From: Apoda limacodes
Lineage: Eukaryota; Arthropoda; Insecta; Lepidoptera; Limacodidae
Reading direction: 5' to 3'
DNA length: 64,000 nt
Assembly: GCA_946406115.1 (NCBI GenBank)
Contig: OX291557.1
Location: 15,532,501 to 15,596,500 of the forward strand
Made by a program: the position numbers and the translations under genes. The notes beneath the pieces are model-generated. The model was not told where the DNA came from. It saw only the letters and a list, made by a program, of their open reading frames with translations, and did not search any database. The first letter of the stretch is position 1; each line of letters starts with the position of its first letter. Positions 1-8,184 of this stretch are shown here, piece after piece.

Positions 1-149
1 TGGAGTATGTTAAGAAACTACATATAGAGAAATTTAAAGAAACTTCTCCCCCTGAAAAACATGCTACGCCCAGTAGTGAAACACCGAGAACGTCTTTAAA
101 AGATATAAAAAGCAAGAAAATTGACTGGGAAAGATGGTCACCGTATTAG
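1..149 (+). CDS. C-terminal tail of an unidentified Polinton ORF, cut by window edge
   Basis: An open frame enters from base 3 and stops at TAG 147-149, giving 48 visible codons. The tail is rich in Lys, Glu, Pro and Ser and ends in the aromatic stretch IDWERWSPY. It overlaps the first 16 bases of the integrase ORF in another frame, the same tight packing seen between the following genes, which is why I take it as real. No domain is visible in this piece and I do not assign a function. It could be the end of any of the missing Polinton genes. Confidence 0.5.
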   Translation, partial: EYVKKLHIEKFKETSPPEKHATPSSETPRTSLKDIKSKKIDWERWSPY

Positions 150-1222
150 ATATAGACAAAATATATTATGATGTTTCTAATCCAGCTGGTTATAGTAGTA
201 TTGATAAGTTAACCCAAGCTATGGATGGAAAGATGAATAAAAAAGAAGTAAAAAAATGGTTACAGGCGCAAGAAACATATACTTTACATAGACCTGTTCA
301 GAGAAAGTTTTCTAGAAATAAATACATTTTATCTAACTATAACGACCTTTGGCAAGTTGATTTAAGCGATATGCGAACCTATAGTCAATATAACGATAAT
401 TATAAATATATTATCTGTGTCATTGATGTCTTTAGTAAATATGCTTTTGCAAGATGTATGAAAAAAAAGAATTCAGAAACTACAATACAATGCTTTGAAA
501 GTATATTTACAGAAGCTAACGCAACTCCAAAACATATACAATCTGATAAGGGTAGTGAATTCGTTGCAAAAGATGTTAGAAGGTATTTTAAGAGTAAAAA
601 CATAAATTACTACACAACGAATAATCCAGATATTAAAGCAAGTATTGTAGAAAGATTTCAAAGAACTCTTAAGATGAAAATGTGGCGTTATTTCACTCAC
701 AAAAATACATATAGATATGTAGATATTTTGCAAGATTTGATGTATTCATATAATCACAGTTACCATTCGAGTATAAAAATGTGTCCATGTGACGTCAATT
801 CTAGTAATATTATGACTGTTTGGTCTAATTTATATGACAGGAAAAATAAAAACCAAAATATATATCCAGAGCTTCCTAAGTTTCAAATTGGTGACCATGT
901 AAGAATAACTAAGCATAAACATATATTTCAAAAAGGCTATGAAACTAATTGGAGTGATGAAGTATTTGTTATATCATCAATTATTCATAGGTCGCCTTAT
1001 AAAGTTTATACACTTAATGATTTAGAAGGAGAATCAATATCAGGTACATTTTATGCTAAAGAACTACAAAAAGTTTTATACGACCCCACCCTTAAGCACA
1101 AAATAGATAAAATCATAAGTTTTAGGTATATTAGAGGCAGAAAAGAAGTGTTGGTCAAGTGGAAAGGTTATCCATCAAAATTCAATACCTGGATTCCAGC
1201 ATCTAACATTGAATTAATATGA
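134..1222 (+). CDS. Polinton integrase (retroviral-like DDE) with C-terminal chromodomain
   Basis: Intact 362-residue protein that would integrate the element. An N-terminal zinc-poor region (1-70) carries the Polinton-typical KKWLQAQ..YTLHRPV stretch. The rve core has its DDE triad at Asp76 (WQVDLSDM), Asp138 (QSDKGSEF) and Glu173 (VERFQRTLK). A C-terminal beta-rich region is followed by a short chromodomain at about 327-361 (VLVKWKGYPSKFNTW). Chromodomains on retroelement and Polinton integrases are known to steer insertion to marked chromatin. The length fits full Polinton integrases. The start overlaps the previous ORF by 16 bases. The stop overlaps the next start as ATGA at 1219-1222. 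Confidence 0.95.
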   Translation: MVTVLDIDKIYYDVSNPAGYSSIDKLTQAMDGKMNKKEVKKWLQAQETYTLHRPVQRKFSRNKYILSNYNDLWQVDLSDMRTYSQYNDNYKYIICVIDVFSKYAFARCMKKKNSETTIQCFESIFTEANATPKHIQSDKGSEFVAKDVRRYFKSKNINYYTTNNPDIKASIVERFQRTLKMKMWRYFTHKNTYRYVDILQDLMYSYNHSYHSSIKMCPCDVNSSNIMTVWSNLYDRKNKNQNIYPELPKFQIGDHVRITKHKHIFQKGYETNWSDEVFVISSIIHRSPYKVYTLNDLEGESISGTFYAKELQKVLYDPTLKHKIDKIISFRYIRGRKEVLVKWKGYPSKFNTWIPASNIELI

Positions 1223-1989
1223 GTCAAGAAAGCTTTTATTTGACTCTGTTAAGTAACAGTTCAATGACCTATTTCCCAAACAATACAACAACAAACTTTT
1301 TGACGAAGCTTCCTAAAACAGTTAAATTAGAAGGGGAGTGGCTGGTAGGACTAGTTGAATTTCATTACCCTTTTAGTATTTTAAATGTCAGAGAACATGA
1401 AAATGTTCTATATCTTAGAAAAAAAATATTGGTCGACAACATTGAAAGTGTTGCAGAATATAAAACCCACATACCCGCTACAACATATGATGACATTGAT
1501 CAGCTTCTAAATGCCCTTAACAGTAATCCCCTTTTAAAAGATTGTATAAAGTTTCGTTTTGATGAGACATCAAAACTCTTTTCTTTAACACCCCAAAATA
1601 AAAACATTTTATCTTTAAGGATGTCACCACAGCTAAGTCTTCAACTTGGTTTTGGACCAAAAACTAATTTAATTGCAAACAACATAGCTAAACGTCCTGT
1701 TAATTTGTTTTTAGGATTGCCTTCACAACTTTTTTTGTACTCTGATATTGTGCAACCTCAAATTGTGGGTGATGTAATGACATCACTATTACGAATAGTT
1801 CCATTAGACCCAACAAAATATATTTACGGTGGTTATAAAATGAATGTGTTTACACCAGCTCACTATATACCTGTTATGCGTCGTGAGTTTGATACTATAG
1901 AAATAGATATAAGGACAAACACAGGTGCAACAATACCATTTCAATTTGGAACTGCGTGTGCTAAACTTCATTTTAAACGAATAAGATGA
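1219..1989 (+). CDS. Polinton minor capsid (penton-like single jelly-roll) protein
   Basis: Intact 256-residue protein. It has the conserved start of the Polinton/adintovirus penton family: a MTYFPNNTTTNF motif near residue 16 followed by LEGEWLVGLVEFHYP near 38-52, and the C-terminal pattern of an acidic DIVQPQIVGD segment (about 176-185) with LLRIVP, then PVMRREFDTIEIDI and a final LHFKR. This family is predicted to form the five-fold capsid vertices next to the double jelly-roll major protein. The start codon overlaps the integrase stop (ATGA). The stop overlaps the next start (ATGA, 1986-1989). Assignment rests on motif recognition, not on an alignment I could run. Confidence 0.85.
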   Translation: MSQESFYLTLLSNSSMTYFPNNTTTNFLTKLPKTVKLEGEWLVGLVEFHYPFSILNVREHENVLYLRKKILVDNIESVAEYKTHIPATTYDDIDQLLNALNSNPLLKDCIKFRFDETSKLFSLTPQNKNILSLRMSPQLSLQLGFGPKTNLIANNIAKRPVNLFLGLPSQLFLYSDIVQPQIVGDVMTSLLRIVPLDPTKYIYGGYKMNVFTPAHYIPVMRREFDTIEIDIRTNTGATIPFQFGTACAKLHFKRIR

Positions 1990-2435
1990 ATTCTCATAAT
2001 CGTAATCATAGTATTTGTCCATATGAAAGTTATTATTCTCATCAAGCTGGTTCAGGAGTGGGGATCATTTACAAAGGTGTCCCATATCAACGAGGCCATG
2101 GAATCGGAAGCTTTTTAGGAGGATTGTTTAGATCTGTACTTCCGTTGCTATCGAGTGGAGCAAAGGCAGTCAGTAAAGAAGCATTGAATATGGGTGTAGG
2201 TCTCCTGTCTGATATGATGAATGCACAACCTATGAATGATTCTATTAAATCTCGCATGAAAGATGCAACAAGTAATTTAAAACGGAAAGCAGATAGTAAA
2301 ATTGATAGCATTATGACTGGATCAGGGTATAAAAACAAGAGACGTAATAAACGATCAGCCATTGCTCTGAAAGCAACGAAAAGAAGAACTACTAAAAAAG
2401 TTTTTAACAAGAATAGTTGTGATATTTTTTCTTAA
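1986..2435 (+). CDS. Small basic capsid-associated protein, pX/pVI-like
   Basis: Intact 149-residue protein between the two capsid genes. A Gly-rich segment with GSGVGIIYKGVPYQRG (about 22-38) precedes a hydrophobic, probably amphipathic stretch GIGSFLGGLFRSVLPLL (40-56). The second half is strongly basic, with an RRNKRS cluster and KRRTTKK near the end. This layout resembles the adenovirus pVI/pX class of minor core proteins, which bind DNA and disturb membranes, and such a gene is standard in Polinton late blocks. The role is inferred from position and composition. It begins inside the stop of the penton-like gene and ends 15 bases before the major capsid start. Confidence 0.7.
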   Translation: MNSHNRNHSICPYESYYSHQAGSGVGIIYKGVPYQRGHGIGSFLGGLFRSVLPLLSSGAKAVSKEALNMGVGLLSDMMNAQPMNDSIKSRMKDATSNLKRKADSKIDSIMTGSGYKNKRRNKRSAIALKATKRRTTKKVFNKNSCDIFS

Positions 2436-2450
2436 ATTAAACAAATAATA

Positions 2451-3764
2451 ATGTCGTTCTTACATAATACTTCATGTGAATGTGCTAAGTCTGAATTAGA
2501 TTTATTTGCATTACCAACAACACAAACAAGCATTGAGAATGGTCAGTGGATTCATTATAAACCGATTTCATCTTTGAGTGATGAAGGTCCCATAGAATTT
2601 CAAGTTCCTGGTACAGGAGAAGACTATATTGACTTATCTAATACATTACTCCAATTAAAAGTTAGAGTTTTAAATCATGATTCAACTGTATTAACTGCAG
2701 CGACAAGTGTTGCCCCAGTTAATAACTGGTTACATTCTCTTTTTAATCAAATGGATGTTTATCTAAATCAAAAGCTTGTTTCCCCACCAAACAACACCTA
2801 TGCCTATCGTTCTTATATTGAAACTTTATTAAATTATGGTCCTGCTGCAAAAAAATCACATCTTACATGTGGTTTGTGGTATAAAGATACCTCAAACAAA
2901 ATGGATTCTGCTGATGAAAGCAATGAAGGCTACACCAAGAGACAGCAGTTTACGAAAGATAGCAAGGAAGTTGAATTGATTGGTCATTTACATGGTGATA
3001 TATTTAATCAAGACAAATTTTTGATAAACGGTGTTGAATTACGTATTAAATTAGTACGTACCAAAGAATCATTTAACTTAATGTCATCTAGTACAGATTT
3101 AAAGTTAAAAGTGCAAATCAATGATGCAACACTTTTAATAAGAAGGGCTAGGATAAGTCCTTCTGTGTTATTAGCTCATCAAAAAGTTTTAGCCAACACT
3201 ACTGCCAAATACCCTATAACGCGTGCGGAAGTCAAGGTTATGACGTTACCTTCAGGAATCCAAGGAAAAACACTTGATAATATTTTTTTAGGTCAAGTTC
3301 CCAAAAGATGTATAGTTGGTTTTGTAAATAATTCAGCCTTTAATGGAAGTTTTAATATGAACCCATATAATTTTCAAAACTTTAATTTAAATATGTTTAG
3401 CTTATATGTAGATGGCCAACAAATACCTTCTAAAACATTGCAACCTTCATTTGATAGCAGTTTATTTACATCAGCATATCACACTTTATATTCGGGAACT
3501 GGTATTCATTTTTTGAATGAAGGTAATGATATATCTAGAGAAGAATTTGCCAATGGATACTGTTTATTAGCCTTTGATTTAACCCCAGATCTTTCATCCA
3601 ATTCACAATCGCATTGGAATCTAATAAGACATGGAAGTGTTAGATTGGAAGTCCGCTTCGAAAACTCTTTAAAAACTACAGTAAATTGTATTATATATGC
3701 AGAATTTGACAACATTATAGAAATTAATAAAAATCGTGATGTAAGTGTAGATTATAATAGTTAA
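2451..3764 (+). CDS. Polinton major capsid protein (double jelly-roll type)
   Basis: Intact 437-residue protein starting right after the pX-like gene (start context aataATG). The N-terminal pattern matches the Polinton/adintovirus major-capsid group also annotated in animals as F54H12.2-like proteins: a Cys-containing leader, TQTSIENGQWIHYKPISSL near 24-43, then FQVPGTGEDYIDLSNTLLQL near 55-75. Later segments NNWLHSLFNQMDVYLNQKLV, YAYRSYIETLLNYG and a C-terminal SVRLEVRF are typical of the same family. Expected to form the hexon-like trimers of an icosahedral shell. At 437 residues it is at the short end for this class. No frameshift or stop was seen. Confidence 0.9.
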   Translation: MSFLHNTSCECAKSELDLFALPTTQTSIENGQWIHYKPISSLSDEGPIEFQVPGTGEDYIDLSNTLLQLKVRVLNHDSTVLTAATSVAPVNNWLHSLFNQMDVYLNQKLVSPPNNTYAYRSYIETLLNYGPAAKKSHLTCGLWYKDTSNKMDSADESNEGYTKRQQFTKDSKEVELIGHLHGDIFNQDKFLINGVELRIKLVRTKESFNLMSSSTDLKLKVQINDATLLIRRARISPSVLLAHQKVLANTTAKYPITRAEVKVMTLPSGIQGKTLDNIFLGQVPKRCIVGFVNNSAFNGSFNMNPYNFQNFNLNMFSLYVDGQQIPSKTLQPSFDSSLFTSAYHTLYSGTGIHFLNEGNDISREEFANGYCLLAFDLTPDLSSNSQSHWNLIRHGSVRLEVRFENSLKTTVNCIIYAEFDNIIEINKNRDVSVDYNS

Positions 3765-3838
3765 AAAAACATATATATTGTTCTAAAGCTATTATTTTAT
3801 TCATTCTGAAAATAACTTTTGTAGTTACGAGAGGTGTA

Positions 3839-4282
3839 ATGGATACTTATGAAATACGTAAATTATTAAAAAAAATTAATCCATTAGCAGAATGCAATGT
3901 TTTTGCTTCAAATCGCATGCCCGTTTTCATTTCGTATCCATCATATATTGTAAGTAACTTAGATCCTGACACTAAACCAGGATCTCATTGGATTGCTATT
4001 CACATAGACAAAAATGGTTTCGGTGAATATTTCGATTCATATGGCCGAAAACCAACTGGATATCATAAAATATTTATGCAAAGGAACGCTAAAAAATATT
4101 TTTTTAATGCAAAAATGATACAAAATTATTATACATCAGTTTGTGGTGAATATTGTTTAGTGTATCTATTTATGAGATCTATTGGTATTTCTATGATGGA
4201 TTTTGTAAACATTTTTTCAAATAACACTCTGTATAATGATCTAATTTTAAGAGCACTTTATAAAGCAATTTTTTTAAAATAA
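3839..4282 (+). CDS. Adenain-like maturation cysteine protease
   Basis: Intact 147-residue protein of the Ulp1/adenain (C5/C48) clan. The catalytic set is visible in order: His50 (PGSHWIAI), Asp66 (EYFDSYG), Gln95 (MIQNYY) and Cys102 (SVCGEYC), spaced as in adenovirus protease, with a second Cys at 106. In Polintons this enzyme is the PRO gene, expected to cleave capsid precursor proteins during assembly. It lies 74 bases after the major capsid stop, the largest gap in the plus-strand block. A poly(A) signal follows at 4371. Confidence 0.93.
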   Translation: MDTYEIRKLLKKINPLAECNVFASNRMPVFISYPSYIVSNLDPDTKPGSHWIAIHIDKNGFGEYFDSYGRKPTGYHKIFMQRNAKKYFFNAKMIQNYYTSVCGEYCLVYLFMRSIGISMMDFVNIFSNNTLYNDLILRALYKAIFLK

Positions 4283-4359
4283 ACTTATAGATTTATGAAT
4301 TTATGTGTTTTATTTGTTGGAAACTTATTACATAAAAAAACGATATTTTTAATTCAACA

Positions 4360-4376
4360 TTTATTTATTTAATAAA
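4360..4376. terminator. Overlapping poly(A) signals for convergent Polinton genes
   Basis: The 114-base gap between the convergent protease and minus-strand ORF contains AATAAA on the plus strand at 4371-4376 (89 bases after the protease stop) and AATAAA on the minus strand at 4369-4364 (about 28 bases after the 105-codon ORF stop). The pairing suits 3' ends for both transcription units. No further evidence. Confidence 0.55.
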
Positions 4377-4396
4377 CAGTGTTTTACATTCTTAAG

Positions 4397-4714
4397 CTAA
4401 ACATAATCTTGAGGACTATAGAAAGATGGTGATAAATCTTCTTGTGTGTATGAAATGCACATTTCCTTTTCAAGTCTTTCTTGCTCCAACTGGTCCATCA
4501 CCGTCAAAATATTAATTTTACGTTCCTCGTATGGTTGTGATATCGGAAGTGAGTAACCACTATTGAGTAACAAATATTTTCTTTCCGCTTCAAAACACAT
4601 GTTAAGCAAATCCTTGTCGTATTCACGATCTTTGAACACATCCATGGTGTTTGCTGGTGAGAAAATATTGACTAGAAGTCTTTTGCCCGTCTTTAAATAC
4701 ACTGACTCTGACAA
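4397..4714 (-). CDS. Unidentified Polinton minus-strand ORF (105 aa)
   Basis: I do not recognise this protein. It is 105 residues, mixed charge, with a hydrophilic middle containing MDQLEQERLEKEM, likely helical or coiled, and an acidic Tyr/Ser-rich tail. It has no signal peptide or membrane segment. It converges on the protease gene across a short gap with poly(A) signals on both strands, and ends 106 bases from the next minus-strand ORF, so the two could be one transcription unit. It could also be an exon of a longer gene. The small spacing and open frame in an otherwise compact element are the only support. Confidence 0.45.
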   Translation of the reverse strand: MSESVYLKTGKRLLVNIFSPANTMDVFKDREYDKDLLNMCFEAERKYLLLNSGYSLPISQPYEERKINILTVMDQLEQERLEKEMCISYTQEDLSPSFYSPQDYV

Positions 4715-4820
4715 TGGCTACTTGTTATTGAATGAAGCGTGGGGGTAAATCTATTGTTGTTTTTAAGCTTTGGCGTTCTCTGTTAAGTAATGTTAAGAAG
4801 TTGTAAATGAATGAATGAAA

Positions 4821-5306
4821 TTAATATCCCCGCTTATCTTTAGTTTCAATGAAGAACTTTTTACAATCACAGTTCATTGCTATTTGTTTTGTAATATTAT
4901 ATATGGAATCCCGGGTACTTAGATAATGCTGGTCGTCATGTGATTGTGTATAATATTTAACTTTTAAGTCTGCGTATTTCCAATGATCTTCAGCTGGTAT
5001 GTCCTTTATCTTTTTCATATTATATGTTTCAATTTTTAATAGGTGACTTGCAGACGTTGTGTCGTCATTATTGGTAGAAATATAAGAGATTCCATTTTCA
5101 TTGCCTTGACTGACACACGAAGACTTTGCTTGAGATTTTCTTTTCTTAGGATTTTCAAAAAATGCGTCAATACTTTTGATATTCCGCTTTGTTGTGCTTT
5201 TCAAATTTTTTTGAATAGTACAGTCTTTAGTTTCTTCTTGACTCATATCCAAAGGAAAGTAATAATTTTTTAACGTATAATTTTCCGGGGATAAAGGCTG
5301 GAACAA
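4821..5306 (-). CDS. Unidentified Polinton minus-strand ORF (161 aa) with a PIP-box-like motif
   Basis: I do not recognise this protein. It is Lys/Ser/Asn-rich and hydrophilic, with no membrane segment. Residues around 45-60 read KSIDAFFENPKKRK: a hydrophobic-x-x-Phe-Phe core like a PCNA-interacting (PIP) box, missing the leading Gln, followed directly by a basic cluster that could be a nuclear signal or the basic flank of a PIP box. The C-terminal third contains YYTQSHDDQHYLSTRDS and a Cys-x-Cys near the end (MNCDCKKFF). PCNA binding would make sense for a DNA element copied in the nucleus, but this is inference from a short motif. An internal Met at residue 20 is an alternative start. Confidence 0.45.
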   Translation of the reverse strand: MFQPLSPENYTLKNYYFPLDMSQEETKDCTIQKNLKSTTKRNIKSIDAFFENPKKRKSQAKSSCVSQGNENGISYISTNNDDTTSASHLLKIETYNMKKIKDIPAEDHWKYADLKVKYYTQSHDDQHYLSTRDSIYNITKQIAMNCDCKKFFIETKDKRGY

Positions 5307-5719
5307 TAAAAATTATAAAACAATAAGTTAATAAAAATGAAATTAATAAAATTGTATTAATAAAATTTCCTTATAGTGCTAATAATCTCTATTGCTGGGT
5401 TAAAGAACAATAAACAAACAAACTTCACTATTTGATTCGATTGAATAATATACTAACACACATTAATTGCTGTTACAAGCACATAAGAGAAAAAAAAATA
5501 ATAATATTGGAACTCAGTACTTTAACTATTGGTTAGACGCTAATTATGTAATACCGTTATAAAATAATATACATAAACGTATACACATAGATGGTTCCGA
5601 CCCCAAGCTAAGTATTAAACTTGTGTTATGGTAACCAGAAACAACAACCATAGAATATCAGTACATAGACTACATATAAACAACATCCATGATTCGGTAA
5701 CAAATGTTTAATCATCACA
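5307..5719. other. AT-rich non-coding stretch right of the Polinton ORFs
   Basis: About 410 bases of AT-rich sequence upstream of the minus-strand Polinton ORFs. It should contain their promoter, but no clear TATA/initiator pair stands out. Nothing else seen. Confidence 0.4.
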
Positions 5720-5724
5720 AAAAA

Positions 5725-5806
5725 CACCTGCTCCTTGTGGGATTCGAACCCGTGACCCTTGGCTCCGCAGCTAGCTGCACTAACCACTTGACCAAACAGG
5801 ACAATA
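5725..5806 (-). repeat. SINE fragment with tRNA-like head
   Basis: Read on the minus strand this carries an A box (TGGTCAAGTGGTTAG, 5794-5780) and a B box (GGTTCGAATC, 5750-5741) at tRNA spacing, followed by CCCACAAGGAGC. Tail and target duplication are not defined. A tRNA-derived SINE is more likely than a working tRNA gene because no complete cloverleaf forms. Confidence 0.65.
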
Positions 5807-6065
5807 ATAAAACAATTACACACATACATTATGAAAAAACAATAAAACATACACTATCGAGAAAATTAAGTAATTAAACTTACCTCCATTTGATGGAATA
5901 TGAACACAAAACACTGTAGGTATAACTTTGAAACTCACGAATAAGACTGCAGTGTGAATTTTACTGTGGTTCCTTATATATATGGTTATAGCCTACATGT
6001 CTTTGCGTGTTCCAACAGGATATGACAGAGACCTCACACGATATGAATCAACGTCGGAAAAAAAA

Positions 6066-6625
6066 AACTAAACAATAAGCCATCTATTGTTATCACTCAA
6101 TTCATATTGGCATTGTAAGTACCTGGTATCGGAATGTTTGCATGACGAAGAGCTTAAATAAATATTTTTAATAGAAAATATTTCTATAGATAACATGTGT
6201 CTAATTGTTAACAGACCTCCTCGGAAGTGCATTGAAGAAATAATCTGTCGTCTTAATTTTAAAGCTTAAGTTCAAAATAAAGGACACCAAACAATAAGTT
6301 ATCTTTTGTTATCACAATCCATATTGGCATTGTAAGTAGCTGTATTTGCTTGTCACAGAGCTTAAATAAATAATTTCAATTGAAAAAATTTCTAAAGATG
6401 ACGCCTCTTCGTAGTAAAACATGTATCAACCTGTTAGCAGGGACCTCCCACGGCATTTAAGAAATAAATCAACGTCTTATTGTTATTACAATTCATTATT
6501 ACCAGAAATCGTTGCTACCCACAGAGACTTACAAAAAATTAAACCTCGTAGATAAAAGAAACTGAAAGAAACTAAACAATGAATTATCTATTGTTGTTAA
6601 AAACCATTGTTGACACTGCACGCAG
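6066..6625. repeat. Degenerate tandem repeats, units near 220 bp
   Basis: The block AACAATAAG...ATCTATTGTTATCAC...CATATTGGCATTGTAAGTA recurs near 6071, 6290 and 6574, with a partial copy near 6475, each followed by GAGCTTAAATAAAT-like sequence. Copies differ by many substitutions and indels. They may be the subterminal region of the Polinton or independent. The flanking 5807-6065 shows nothing recognisable. Confidence 0.6.
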
Positions 6626-6640
6626 AACATTTCATAGAAC

Positions 6641-6934
6641 CGCGAATAAAGTTGATCCACACGCGAATTAAAATAATTGGACCGCGAATTAAAATAATTA
6701 GATCGCGAACAAAGTTGATCCACACGCGAATTAAAATAATTAGACCGCGAATAAAATTGACCCACACGCGAATTAAAATAATTGGACCGCGAATTAAAAT
6801 AATTAGACCGCGAATAAAGTTGATCCACACGCGAATTAAAATAATTAGACCGCGAATAAAATTGACCCACACGCGAATTAAAATAATTGGACCGCGAATT
6901 AAAATAATTAGACCGCGAATAAAGTTGATTCACA
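6641..6934. repeat. Minisatellite, 14 units of 21 bp with higher-order pattern
   Basis: Fourteen uninterrupted 21-bp units, each starting CGCGAA. Three unit types occur: one ending in an AAAATAATTGGAC form, one in AAAATAATTAGAC, and one with AAAGTTGATCCACA (or AAAATTGACCCACA). They alternate so that a five-unit (105-bp) block repeats. Because 21 is a multiple of 3 the array is open in several frames on both strands. I regard those frames as artefacts. Confidence 0.92.
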
Positions 6935-7084
6935 TATGATCCGCGAGTGTGTAGAGAGCTTTTTCGCGGGCCCCCAATAACCCCCTCAGAGGCCCCTCAA
7001 AGTTGAGCCAGTACCTCTCTACTACTCAGGTTATCGGAGCTTACCGAGAAAGCAATGATCGTATGTTACAGATGATAATAGAGA

Positions 7085-7530
7085 ATGAGAGATGAACCTG
7101 GGTCAATCAATTTTGTTTACAGATATGACAGAAAAAGATATAAACAGACGAATTTTAATTGCTTTGGAAAAATATTGAAACTTATGAAGAATAGAGACAT
7201 GAGAGTAAACTGTGTGATATGGTCACTCTATCATGCCTAACATATAGCTGCCAAACATGGTCATTACGTAAGAAAGGCGAAAATAAATTAACTATACATC
7301 AACGGAAAATAGAGAGAAGTATGTTGAGCATTAAGTTATTAGATACAATTAAAAAATAATAATAATATAGAGAACGAAAGTAACTGAAATAGAAATGGGC
7401 AGGTTACGTGTGTAGAATTGAAAATGACAAATAGAACCGGAAACTAACTGAATGGGTTTCAAGAGAAGGACAAAGATGTAGAGGTAGATCGAAAAAGCGA
7501 TGGGAAAACATATTTATATATGAAAAATGT
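7085..7530 (+). pseudogene. LINE relic, RTE-type reverse transcriptase C-terminal part
   Basis: Broken frames on the plus strand echo the end of RTE-type endonuclease/reverse transcriptase ORFs: a TEKDINRRILIA start, a region like LTYSCQTWSLRK, then a W-A-G-x-x-C-R and a GRSKKRWE ending. Many stops and frameshifts; non-functional. Recognition is by pattern only. Confidence 0.55.
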
Positions 7531-7938
7531 GTTTGTTTTTTGTATTTACTTAGCGTCTCAACGGAGCAGCCAAAGCATCTGATTTTTTTTTTACTCTAGT
7601 CGAGAGTTCCAACGTGAATAATTTTTACGCGAAGCACTATTTCTTCAGTTCGTAACCGAGCATCTCACTGACTAAGCCCTATATAAAAGGCATTATATCG
7701 GGCTTTTACTTTTTATCCTGATTCGATAGTTCTCATTGGAAAAAAAATTTAGTGCACTATATTTTTACGTTGCAACTGAGCAAGTCCCACCATAACTTTA
7801 TTATTGATACAGGGATATGGAATAACATAATAATATAAATATTAATCCAAATGTTTAACCCTCCTTGTATAATTGGTATAACAGCCGCCAGTGTTTCCCT
7901 TGAAATAAAATTTAATTTAATTTCAAATAGTCAATAAC
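7531..7938. other. IFT172 intron 21, unassigned stretch
   Basis: About 400 bases past the exon 21 donor. AT-rich with no ORF, repeat or motif I can name. Confidence 0.5.
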
Positions 7939-8184
7939 CTTATACATAGAGATAGCTTCATCCACTTCACCAAGTCCTATGAAAATCTGCTCAGCCTTGC
8001 GCAACTGTCCCTCTTGTCGGAACTGCTGAGCAAGAGGCAGATAGATGTCTCTAGATTCTTCCTCTGAGAGGTGTGCCGCTGCAAGTCGCAGTCCCTCGGC
8101 CAGCCGCCCAGCAGAATTGTATGCGCGCACGCATCGCTCAGTCATACCACATGAACTCAACAAACGCTCTGCTGTCTCCCACTC
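7939..8184 (-). CDS. IFT172: IFT172 exon 21 (last in window)
   Basis: 246 nt, phase 0 both sides. Reads [18 protein letters not shown], later [18 protein letters not shown] and DEAISMYK at the donor AAG|GTTATT. The next vertebrate segment (KKHKLYDDM and on) was searched for by eye on the minus strand from 7938 to 1 and not found. Confidence 0.96.

Larger units (their letters stand above)
1..5306 (+). mobile_element. Maverick/Polinton (adintovirus-like) element, late-gene part, left end cut by window
   Basis: A block of compact, virus-like genes: integrase, penton-like minor capsid, pX/pVI-like, major capsid and adenain-like protease on the plus strand, then two minus-strand ORFs converging on them. 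This gene set is diagnostic for Polintons, self-synthesising DNA transposons thought to be integrated or integrating viruses. All five recognised ORFs are intact from start to stop, so the copy looks young. Protein-primed DNA polymerase B and the packaging ATPase are not seen and should lie left of base 1. The right terminus is not defined: the repeats at 6066-6934 could be its subterminal region or host sequence. It lies downstream of IFT172 exon 21 in antisense orientation, so probably in an IFT172 intron. Confidence 0.93.

Noticed and set aside
5626..5850. 74-codon minus-strand frame
   Set aside because: Runs through the SINE head; no coding signal.
6529..6939. Long open frames on both strands (110-134 codons) with heptapeptide repeats
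   Set aside because: They are produced by the 21-bp minisatellite, whose unit is a multiple of 3 and lacks stops in several frames.
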